Shown here: in pieces, positions 1-7,224 of the stretch
Layout: each line of letters begins with the position of its first letter
Numbering within the stretch: position 1 is the stretch's first letter
Assembly (NCBI GenBank): GCA_025936175.1
Contig: JAICTV010000019.1
Coordinates: 1 to 41,403, forward strand
Length of the DNA: 41,403 nt
Source of the DNA: Phycisphaerae bacterium
GTDB taxonomy: Bacteria; Planctomycetota; Phycisphaerae; Tepidisphaerales; Tepidisphaeraceae
Direction of reading: 5' to 3'
The notes under the pieces: model-generated
What the model saw: the letters and a program-made list of their open reading frames with translations, nothing else
Databases searched by the model: none
Told to the model about the DNA's origin: nothing
Program-made: the position numbers and the translations under genes

Positions 1-645
1 GGGATCGAAATCGGCGGCGGAGGAGATGCCGACGCCGGCGGCGATCTGCCGGACGACCGCGTGATCGGTGTAATCCGGCGGCGTGCCTTCGCCGCTGAGG
101 TGCACGACGATCGCCTGCAGCGCCGGCGTGACCGCGCAGGCGTACACGTCCTTCTTGAGCAGCATCTCGCCGCCCATCCCGCGCAGCCTCACGCCCGGCA
201 CCGCGCGCACGACCGTGACGGCGATGCCCGGCATGTTGCCGACCGGCATCGGCGAAACGCTCGCAGCGTCCGACTCATCCGCGTCGCTCAAGTCGGGAAC
301 ACTGACGCCGAAGCGGTCGGCGAGATACGCCTGCGGCGACATCGGACGATCCAGCGAGTCGGCGTAGATGCGAACGGTCCGGCCGGGGCCGTCGGCCTTT
401 CCTTCGGCGGCTTGCGCGATCAGGCGCGGGTCGGAATCGCCGCGCGGCTTGGCACGCCATTTTTCCGGCAGCCGCACCGACACGTTGCCGGAGGAAATCG
501 TCTGCGCGGACAGCTTTATTTCGCCGGCGCTGCGCCGCGTGCGCGCGACGACCGCCGCCAGCGCGATCGTGCAGGCCAGAATGCCCCACATGATCGACTG
601 CATGACCATGCGTCGCGCCGGGGTGTATTCGTGCGGCCTGGGCAT
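1..645 (-). CDS. Membrane-anchored protein of unknown function, 3' truncated
   Basis: The reading frame starts with ATG at 645 and runs open for 215 codons off the left edge, so the C-terminus is missing. The N-terminus has basic residues followed by one hydrophobic stretch (about residues 16-34, with the run ILACTIALAAVV), which suggests a signal anchor with the rest outside the cytoplasm. The visible outer part has no motif I recognise. It is rich in acidic and small residues, with a segment near residues 115-130 that is strongly Asp/Ser rich. Codon use (GC at third positions) fits a real gene, while the other frames here are Arg-rich shadows. It is separated from the ligase on the other strand by an 8-bp repeat array. 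Function unknown; moderately sure that it is coding. Confidence 0.7.
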   Translation of the reverse strand, partial: MPRPHEYTPARRMVMQSIMWGILACTIALAAVVARTRRSAGEIKLSAQTISSGNVSVRLPEKWRAKPRGDSDPRLIAQAAEGKADGPGRTVRIYADSLDRPMSPQAYLADRFGVSVPDLSDADESDAASVSPMPVGNMPGIAVTVVRAVPGVRLRGMGGEMLLKKDVYACAVTPALQAIVVHLSGEGTPPDYTDHAVVRQIAAGVGISSAADFDP

Positions 646-681
646 CGGGATTGCAGATTCTATTGGGCGAGGAGGAATCGG

Positions 682-802
682 GCCATTGAGTCATCGGGTC
701 ATTGAGTCATTGAAAGACAGCCGGACGCCGGCTTTTCTTCAATGGCTCAATGGCTCAATGGCTCAATGGCTCAATGGCTCAATGGCTCAATGGCTCAATG
801 CC
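682..802. repeat. Inverted arrays of an 8-bp tandem repeat
   Basis: Seven perfect head-to-tail copies of AATGGCTC fill 741-796, with a partial eighth after them. On the left, 682-713 holds four looser 8-bp units of the form G(T/C)CATTGA (one is GTCATCGG), which are the reverse complement type of the same unit. Between them, 719-733 is a small hairpin, AGCCGG-ACG-CCGGCT, followed by T-rich sequence. The whole block can fold as one long imperfect hairpin between two divergent genes. Because 8 is not a multiple of 3, the array reads through in all frames; it is open in the ligase frame and invites a false upstream start. Confidence 0.85.
719..739 (+). terminator. Hairpin with T-rich tail inside the repeat block
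   Basis: A 6-bp perfect GC-rich stem (719-724 with 728-733, loop ACG) is followed by TTTCTT. The shape is that of a Rho-independent terminator on the + strand, but no + strand gene lies upstream of it in the window. It may simply be the tip of the larger inverted repeat. Confidence 0.3.
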
Positions 803-819
803 TAGAATCGACCGTGTCC

Positions 820-2526
820 ATGGCCAGTTTCGTCGACTTCACCCGCGTCATGGACGCCGCGGCCGCGACCAGCAAGAAGCTTCAGAAGTACGCAATCCTT
901 GCCGAGTTCTTCCGGCAGTTGGACGAGGACGATCTGCGCCTCGCCGTCCGCTTTGCGGCGGGCCGACCGTTCGCGGCGACCGACGAGCGCGTGCTCGCGG
1001 TTGGCGGCGCGATCGTCAGCGATGTGGTGCTGGATCTGCTCCAGGTCGATCCGCACACGTACTCGAAGACCGTGATCGCCAGCGGCGAGATCGGCGAGGC
1101 GCTGGCGAAACTGTGGAAGGCGCCGGCAAGCGATCACGAATCGTTGACGCTGCATGATCTGTGCGACTGCTTCACCGATCTGGCGTCGATCGGAAACGTC
1201 CAGCACAAACGCGAGATCCTTCGGGATGCCTTCTCGCGCTGCACCGACCCGCGTGAGGCCGCTTACCTCGCCAAGATCATCTTCGGCGACATGCGCACCG
1301 GCGTACAGGAAGGCGTGCTGCACTTCGCCATCGCCGAGGCGTTCTCGCGCGAGGGCAAAGCCGTTCAGCGCGCCCAACTGCTCGTGGGCGATCTCGGTGA
1401 AGTCGCCGTGCTCGCAAAACGCGATGCGCTGGCGTCGGCGACGTTCCGCCTGTTCCACCCCATTCAGTTCATGCTCGCCACCGCGCAGGAAACCGCTCAA
1501 GACGCCGTCGGAACGATGGAAGGCCGGACCTTCTATGCCGAGGACAAGCTCGACGGCATCCGCGCGCAGGTTCACAAGCACGGCGACCGGATCGCTATTT
1601 ACACGCGCACAATGGACCGCACCGACGAGAGTTTTCCCGACGTCGTCGAAGCGATCCGCGAACTGCCCGGCGATTTCCTTCTCGATGGCGAGATCGTCCC
1701 TTTCCGCGACGGCAAGGTGCTCCCCTTCGCGCACATCCAAAAGCGCCTGGGCCGAAAGGTGCTCTCTCAAAAGATCATGCGCGAGAACCCCGCATCGTTC
1801 ATCGCCTTCGACGTCCTCTATCGCGATGGCGAGCTGCTGATGGACAAGCCGCTGCGCGAACGCCGCGCGGCGCTGGAGACAATCGGCGTGATGACGACGA
1901 CGCTCACGCCCGTCGCCACGGCTGAGGATATCGACAAAGCCTTTTGCACCGCGCGCGACTGCCGCAACGAGGGACTCGTGCTCAAAGATCCGGAATCGAG
2001 CTACTCGCCCGGCCGGCGGGGGCAGGCGTGGCTCAAGCTCAAGACGCACCTGCCGACGTTCGACTGCGTCGTCACTTACGCCGAGACCGGCCACGGCAAA
2101 CGCCGCAACAGCTTGAGCGATTACACCTTCGCCGTCTGGGACCGCGAGCCGGCCGAAGAAGGCGCGCGGCTCGTCAACGTCGGCAAAGCCTACAGCGGCG
2201 TGACCGACGAGGAGATCGCGCAGCTCACGGAGCTGTTCACCAGGCTGACGATCGCCGACAACGGCTACCGCCGGCAGGTCGAGCCGAAGATCGTGCTGGA
2301 GATCGCGTGCGATCAGATCCAGAAATCCGCCCGCCACGCCAGCGGCTACGCCCTGCGCTTCCCGCGCATCAAGCGCGTCCGCTGGGACAAGCGTCCGGAG
2401 GAGGCGGATCGACTCTCGCGCGTGATCGAAGTGTACGAGAGCGCCGCCAACTTCGGCCGCACCGAACCGATCGTCACCGCTGAAGAGCCGACGTTATTCG
2501 ATCACACCGGCCGCCAGGCGAACTGA
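820..2526 (+). CDS. lig: ATP-dependent DNA ligase
   Basis: 568 residues. This is an ATP-dependent DNA ligase of the archaeal/bacterial type that seals nicks through a ligase-AMP intermediate in the cytoplasm. The N-terminal helical DNA-binding domain covers about residues 1-200. The adenylation domain follows with motif I EDKLDGIR, whose Lys243 is the expected AMP acceptor, then FLLDGEIVPF (motif III region), EGLVLKDP (motif IV) and WLKLK (motif V). An OB-fold domain fills the C-terminus. I chose ATG 820, which begins MASFVDFTRV, a normal ligase N-terminus. The frame is open back to 742, but only through the 8-bp repeat array (MAQWLNGS repeated). GTG 814 is another option. No clear ribosome site is seen. 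It stands alone, with tRNA-Arg behind it. Confidence 0.93.
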   Translation: MASFVDFTRVMDAAAATSKKLQKYAILAEFFRQLDEDDLRLAVRFAAGRPFAATDERVLAVGGAIVSDVVLDLLQVDPHTYSKTVIASGEIGEALAKLWKAPASDHESLTLHDLCDCFTDLASIGNVQHKREILRDAFSRCTDPREAAYLAKIIFGDMRTGVQEGVLHFAIAEAFSREGKAVQRAQLLVGDLGEVAVLAKRDALASATFRLFHPIQFMLATAQETAQDAVGTMEGRTFYAEDKLDGIRAQVHKHGDRIAIYTRTMDRTDESFPDVVEAIRELPGDFLLDGEIVPFRDGKVLPFAHIQKRLGRKVLSQKIMRENPASFIAFDVLYRDGELLMDKPLRERRAALETIGVMTTTLTPVATAEDIDKAFCTARDCRNEGLVLKDPESSYSPGRRGQAWLKLKTHLPTFDCVVTYAETGHGKRRNSLSDYTFAVWDREPAEEGARLVNVGKAYSGVTDEEIAQLTELFTRLTIADNGYRRQVEPKIVLEIACDQIQKSARHASGYALRFPRIKRVRWDKRPEEADRLSRVIEVYESAANFGRTEPIVTAEEPTLFDHTGRQAN

Positions 2527-2548
2527 GGCGGCGCGTCGATCGTATTCC

Positions 2549-2577
2549 TTGACAGTCGCAGCTCCCGCGGTAACGAT
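2549..2577 (+). promoter_or_regulatory. Probable promoter of tRNA-Arg
   Basis: A consensus TTGACA at 2549-2554 is followed after 16 bp by a weak -10-like TAACGAT at 2571. It sits about 25 bp before the tRNA. The -35 box is perfect and the -10 box is poor, so this is a plausible but unproven promoter. Confidence 0.4.
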
Positions 2578-2602
2578 TACCCGCTCGCTACAAAGCAAGC
2601 AC

Positions 2603-2676
<74 letters not shown>

Positions 2677-2687
2677 TTTTTCCCACT

Positions 2688-4439
2688 TCATTTCGCTGGC
2701 AGGTCCGAGATCGACACCGCCGGTTGACGCTGCGCGGTTGAGGGCGTGTAAGGCGTCGTCGTGCCGGCGGCGCGGTCGGCGGACCAATGGGCGATCCAGC
2801 GCATCTGCGAATCGGATTCGGCGTCCGAGATCGACCTCAGCCGCTCGGCGGAGCCCGCGTGACCGAGATTGCCCAGGGCTTTGATCGCTTCGAACTTCGT
2901 CATCTTCGATTCTTCCTGTGAGCCATAGATGCCCAGCAGGTTGAAGCCGATCGGACGCTGCGAAACATCCGTCAGCATGCCGACGGCAAACGCCGATGCG
3001 GCGCGGAGTTGCGACGGGCATGAGCCGGGATCGAGCCCGAGGATGCGGATCGCCTCGGTCAGCGCCGGCGTGTAATGCAGACGGGCACAGGCGATCATCG
3101 CGTTCGATGTCGCCCGCGCCATGTCATCCCGCTGCGGACGCTGGAGCGCGTTGACCGAATCCGGCGCGGGCTTGATCAGCGCCATCAATGAATCGCCCGC
3201 GCGGGCGTCGCCGATGAGTCCGAGCGACTCCGCCGCCTGTGCAACCACAGGCCAGTCGGTCTGCTTCGGGTCCTGCGCGTTCCACTTCAGCAGCGCGACG
3301 TGCTGCTCGAACGCGGCCGCGCTCTTCAGGCAGCCGAGAATGAAAGAGGCGTCTTCGCGGCGACGCGGATTGGCGTCGGCGAGCAGCTTCACGGCGGCGT
3401 CGATCGTCGCCTGCTTGATCGCGGCGTCGGCAGGATGTGCGAGTGCATCACGCGCCGTCGCGTGGAGCGGAGCGTAATCTTCGCCGAGCTGCGCGAGCAG
3501 TGCGACGAGCGCCACCGTCGACTCCACCGGCGTGAGCACGCGGGCGGCGGCCTCGCGCACCGTGAGATCGGCGTCCTTGAGCATCTCGATCGCGCGCGAC
3601 TGTCGCGTCACATCGTCGGCTAACTTCCCCATCGCGATGACCGCTTCGCGGCGAACGCTCGGATGCGCGTCCGCGAGAAGCTTGATCACCGCCGCGGCCT
3701 GCGATTTGTCGCCGATCTCCCCGAGCGCCCGCAGTGCGGCGGAGCGGTCGCGGACTTCACCGCTCAGCAACGGCACGATCGCCGACGACGACTCTGGTGA
3801 CTTGAGCCGTCCCAGCGCGAGCGCGGCGTCGGCTCTCCGCGCCGGCGGGAGGGTCGCGATTTTCCCCGCGATCGCGCTCGCGTGCTGCGGCGTCCACGCC
3901 GCCTGCAATCCGGCGGCGACGACCTGTAGATCAGAATCGGCCAGCGCGCGATCGATCGCCGCCGTCGATGTCGCGTTTGCCCGCGCCAGCTTCGCCGCCG
4001 ACAGCACCGCCTCGCGGCGGACACTCGCATCAGAATCGGCCAGCAGCTTTTCCACCGCGTCTCTCAGTGACGGCTCGTCCGCGATTTCACCAGCCGATCG
4101 CGCTCCCTGCGCGCGGATCTCCGCCGACGGGTCCTTCATCGCATCGATCAGGTATCGCGCGGCCGCCGGCAGTCCGGTCTCGCCCAGCTCCGCGACGTAT
4201 TGCGACCGCACCCACGTCGGCGCGTCCTGTCGCTGCGACGCGACGCCGAGCAGCTCCGCCGTGCGCGGGACGTGCGCGTTGACGACGACCACCGGCGGAA
4301 AGATCAACCCCCCGGTCCCGAAATCCAGCGTTTGCGGCGCGGGCTGCGTCGACTGCGCCAGCGCCAAGCCCGCGAGGGGGAATGCCGCGAGCAGCATGAG
4401 CGTGCGGCGAAGTTGTTTCACCATCGCGGTCATCGTCAT
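2688..4439 (-). CDS. Exported HEAT-repeat protein
   Basis: 583 residues. A signal peptide covers residues 1-28 (hydrophobic core LMLLAAFPLAGLALA, likely cleavage at ALA-Q). From about residue 60 the protein consists of repeated paired helices with the spacing and Asp/Val/Arg pattern of HEAT (PBS-lyase type) repeats, for example DADLTVREAAARVL and DAHPSVRREAVIAMGKLAD, so it is probably a periplasmic scaffold for protein contacts. The start is ATG 4439, whose ATGA overlaps the TGA stop of the ABC permease, so the two genes are translationally coupled. Open frame exists upstream of 4439 but runs inside the permease gene. It is the last gene of the ABC operon and probably supports the transporter. 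No catalytic motif is seen. Confidence 0.85.
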   Translation of the reverse strand: MTMTAMVKQLRRTLMLLAAFPLAGLALAQSTQPAPQTLDFGTGGLIFPPVVVVNAHVPRTAELLGVASQRQDAPTWVRSQYVAELGETGLPAAARYLIDAMKDPSAEIRAQGARSAGEIADEPSLRDAVEKLLADSDASVRREAVLSAAKLARANATSTAAIDRALADSDLQVVAAGLQAAWTPQHASAIAGKIATLPPARRADAALALGRLKSPESSSAIVPLLSGEVRDRSAALRALGEIGDKSQAAAVIKLLADAHPSVRREAVIAMGKLADDVTRQSRAIEMLKDADLTVREAAARVLTPVESTVALVALLAQLGEDYAPLHATARDALAHPADAAIKQATIDAAVKLLADANPRRREDASFILGCLKSAAAFEQHVALLKWNAQDPKQTDWPVVAQAAESLGLIGDARAGDSLMALIKPAPDSVNALQRPQRDDMARATSNAMIACARLHYTPALTEAIRILGLDPGSCPSQLRAASAFAVGMLTDVSQRPIGFNLLGIYGSQEESKMTKFEAIKALGNLGHAGSAERLRSISDAESDSQMRWIAHWSADRAAGTTTPYTPSTAQRQPAVSISDLPAK

Positions 4440-6127
4440 CCCTGCCGCAGCAGCGCGTTCAGTCGCGACCACGACAGCCCAAGCATCGCCGCGCACGCGG
4501 CGCCGAACGTCCACAGGTGCATCGCATAAAGATCGCGCACCGGCTCCCATCCGCCCGGCAGCTCATTGAGCGCGACGACGAGGGGACTCAAAAAGCCGAG
4601 GTGCGCCGCGACGCGGTCCGAAAGCTGCTGCCCCGCCGCCAGCCATGCGAACATCGGCAGGATCACTACGCCCGCGACGATGAGGTACGCCGTCACCGTC
4701 GCCCGCGCGGTATTGGCGATGAAGCACGAGCACGTCAGCCCGATCATGCAGCAGAGCAGCACCGCGATCAGCACCACCGGCACGATCCGCGTCAGGTAGA
4801 GCACATACGAAGGGTTGACGACGCACAGCGCCCCGTATGCCGGCACCAGCGCGATCACCGGAAGCAGCGCGGGGACGAGCGACGGGACCAGTTTGCCGAG
4901 GAAGATCTCTCCGCCGCGGCGCGGCGTCAGGCGCAGCAGCTCCCACGTGCCGTTCTCGATCTCGCTGCTGACCGCGGCGCTGGTCAGGCTTGGCGAGACC
5001 AGCGCGACCATCCCGACCTGCAGCGCGATGACGACCTGCGCGACGTACCGGAGCAGATCGCCCTGCTCGACCCCGCCGTACAGGCTCATCACCGCCAGGC
5101 CCAGCGACAGCACCAGGCAGACGTAGAACGTGCGGATGATCCATCGCCCGCTGCGCAGCCCGCCGGTGCGCCGCTCCTTGGTGATCAGCGGGTTCCATGA
5201 TCCGAACGGTTTGGGGGTCTTCTTCGGATCGATCAGGAAGAGCAGCTTGCGCGCGAGCGTGCGCTCGCCCTCGCTGGCGCCAACCGCGCCGAAGCCTTCC
5301 GATGACGACGGCGCGCGGCTGAGCTTCGCAACGAGCAGCGCGAAGCAGCCGGCGATCACGATCGCAGCCAGCGGCAGAAACACTTGCCAGATCGGCATCA
5401 TCCCGCGGTCCGCCGAGGAGAAATTCGACTGCGGCTGAAGCAGCGACAGCGCCGCCGCCACCGGCGAGAGCGCCCGCGCATAGTGTAGAAGTTGGGCGGT
5501 CATTCCCGATGCGTTGTCGAGCATGATCGCCGCGGGGACGAGCAGCCCGCCGCAGAGGATCAGCACGACGGCGTACGAGATCACCAGCGCCGATGCGCTT
5601 TGCTTGCTCCACGCGGAGATCGCGAGCGAGACGATGGCGAGGAAGACCGCGGTGATCAGAAGGATCACGTACGCCCAAAGCAGATCGCCCCCGCGCACGT
5701 CGCCGCGCCAGTTCAGCAGCGCGAGAAACGGCAGCGCCATCACCAGCAGCAGCAGCGGATACCCGACGGCGACGGCGACCTTGCCGGCGATGATTTCCAT
5801 CGGCTTGAGCCGCGACGCGTAGAGCATCTCGAGCGTGTTCTGCTCGCGCTCACCGGAGACCGCGACGGCGGCGACGCCGGGGACAAAGAGGAGCAGCAGG
5901 ACGATCTGCCCGAGCGTCAGGCCGAGGAGGAATTTGTCCGCCGTCCGCGCGGTCGATTGCGCGGTCGCGGCCGCGACGCTCACGCTCCCGCCCAGCACGC
6001 CCTCCTGCGGCCACGATCCCAGCACCATCACCGCCAGCACAATCACGAACGCCAGTTGCACCGCCGCGACGCGCTTGAGCCGCAGCAGGGCGAGGAGATC
6101 TTTTTGCAGGACGGCATTCATCGTCAT
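4436..6127 (-). CDS. ABC-2 type permease, two permease domains fused in tandem
   Basis: 563 residues, about twice the length of a single ABC-2 permease. The N-terminal half has a first membrane helix near residues 18-36, the cytoplasmic elbow SGEREQNTLEMLYASRLKP and a block of helices. The C-terminal half (from about residue 290) repeats the plan, with the matching elbow SSEIENGTWELLRLTPRRG. One polypeptide therefore supplies both membrane halves of the exporter, powered by the ATPase encoded just before it. I start at ATG 6127 (MTMNAVLQKD). The frame stays open a little further upstream, but only through a palindromic AT-rich repeat. The stop overlaps the start of the HEAT gene (ATGA). The transported substrate is unknown. 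Confidence 0.88.
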   Translation of the reverse strand: MTMNAVLQKDLLALLRLKRVAAVQLAFVIVLAVMVLGSWPQEGVLGGSVSVAAATAQSTARTADKFLLGLTLGQIVLLLLFVPGVAAVAVSGEREQNTLEMLYASRLKPMEIIAGKVAVAVGYPLLLLVMALPFLALLNWRGDVRGGDLLWAYVILLITAVFLAIVSLAISAWSKQSASALVISYAVVLILCGGLLVPAAIMLDNASGMTAQLLHYARALSPVAAALSLLQPQSNFSSADRGMMPIWQVFLPLAAIVIAGCFALLVAKLSRAPSSSEGFGAVGASEGERTLARKLLFLIDPKKTPKPFGSWNPLITKERRTGGLRSGRWIIRTFYVCLVLSLGLAVMSLYGGVEQGDLLRYVAQVVIALQVGMVALVSPSLTSAAVSSEIENGTWELLRLTPRRGGEIFLGKLVPSLVPALLPVIALVPAYGALCVVNPSYVLYLTRIVPVVLIAVLLCCMIGLTCSCFIANTARATVTAYLIVAGVVILPMFAWLAAGQQLSDRVAAHLGFLSPLVVALNELPGGWEPVRDLYAMHLWTFGAACAAMLGLSWSRLNALLRQG

Positions 6128-6189
6128 TTGCGATTTGCAATTTGCGATTTGCAATTGATTCAATCGCAAATTGCAAATCGCAAATTGAA
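6126..6189. repeat. AT-rich inverted and direct repeat between ATPase and permease genes
   Basis: Positions 6138-6156 form a 19-bp perfect inverted match to 6169-6187, with a 12-bp loop. The arms are built of repeated GATTTGCAATT units, so direct copies are present as well. The block is much more AT-rich than the flanking genes. It fills the whole gap between the stop of the ABC ATPase (6197) and the start of the permease (6127), so the operon transcript would carry a stable hairpin just before the permease start. Confidence 0.85.
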
Positions 6190-6196
6190 AACGCCC

Positions 6197-7138
6197 TTAC
6201 TTAGTCAGGCTCATAAACACGTCTTCCAGATCCGCCGGCACCTCGGCGTAATTCACCACCGGGATGCGCGCCTTCAGGAGCGACAGCAGCGCGTTCGCCA
6301 GTTGCGTCTCATCCGCCTGCACCTCGTAGCGCAGCACGCCGTTGTCGCTCGCCACCGGCGTCCATTCGCCCGGCGCTTGCTTGAGAACATCCGCGGCTTT
6401 CTGCTTGTCGCCTAGGACATGGATCTCCATCAGCCGGCGCTGACGCACCGTTCGCAGCACTTCTTTCACCGGCGCGGCGACGACCAGTTTCCCGCTGCTC
6501 AAAATCCCGACGGTGTCGCACACGTCCGCCAGCTCCGGCAGGATGTGACTGCTCACCAGCACCGCTTTGCCCAGGTCCGCCAGCCCGCGCAGCAACTGTC
6601 GCATCTGCACGCGCGCGCGCGGGTCGATCGTCGCCGCCGGCTCATCGAGGATGATCACCTGCGGGTCGTGCAGCAGCGTCTTGGCGATGCCGACGCGCTG
6701 CTTCATCCCGCGCGACAGTGCGCCCATCAGCTTGTCGCGGAACTCCATCGCGTTGGCGATCGTGAGACAGCGATCGATCCGCTCCTTCCGCTCCTTCTTC
6801 GGCACGCGATACGCGGCGGCGAAGAAGTCGAGATACTCCCACACGCGCAGCGTCGGATAGACGCCGAAGTTGTCCGGGAGATAACCGACCACCTGCTTGA
6901 TCGCGTCCTTGTCGCCGGTGACGTCCTTGCCGTCGATCACGGCGCGGCCGGAGGTCGGATCGAGCAGACCCGCAAGGATGCGGAAGGTCGTGGTCTTGCC
7001 CGCGCCGTTGGGCCCGATGTAGCCGAACACTTCGCCGCGATGCACCGTGAGATCGAGATGATCGAGCGCGGTCTGCGTGCCGTAGGTCTTGGTCAAAGCC
7101 TCGGTCTTGAGGATCGGTTTGGAAAGATCGACTGGCAT
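6197..7138 (-). CDS. ABC transporter ATP-binding protein
   Basis: 313 residues, the usual size for an ABC-2 exporter ATPase. Walker A GPNGAGKT lies at residues 42-49, the signature LSRGMKQR at 141-148, Walker B VIILDEP at 161-167 and the switch His in VSSHIL near 198. The C-terminal 100 residues form the accessory domain typical of the drug/Nat-type export ATPases. It hydrolyses ATP to drive the double permease encoded downstream. Start is ATG 7138 (MPVDLSKPILKTEAL); the open frame further upstream is Arg-rich and non-coding in character. It is the second gene of the operon, after the large membrane protein and before the permease. Confidence 0.93.
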   Translation of the reverse strand: MPVDLSKPILKTEALTKTYGTQTALDHLDLTVHRGEVFGYIGPNGAGKTTTFRILAGLLDPTSGRAVIDGKDVTGDKDAIKQVVGYLPDNFGVYPTLRVWEYLDFFAAAYRVPKKERKERIDRCLTIANAMEFRDKLMGALSRGMKQRVGIAKTLLHDPQVIILDEPAATIDPRARVQMRQLLRGLADLGKAVLVSSHILPELADVCDTVGILSSGKLVVAAPVKEVLRTVRQRRLMEIHVLGDKQKAADVLKQAPGEWTPVASDNGVLRYEVQADETQLANALLSLLKARIPVVNYAEVPADLEDVFMSLTK

Positions 7139-7224
7139 GGGTGTCCGATGTCTATGAGTCCTGGTTATTTCCCGCGCGGCGGGCACAACATGCGTGACCG
7201 CGCAAACCAGAGGTCGAACATGCG

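Noticed and set aside
741-796. Tandem repeats as a CRISPR array
   Set aside because: Units are 8 bp, directly adjacent and without spacers; no cas gene is present.
742-819. Extended N-terminus of the DNA ligase (MAQWLNGS repeats)
   Set aside because: It is encoded only by the 8-bp tandem repeat; ligases of this family start near ATG 820.
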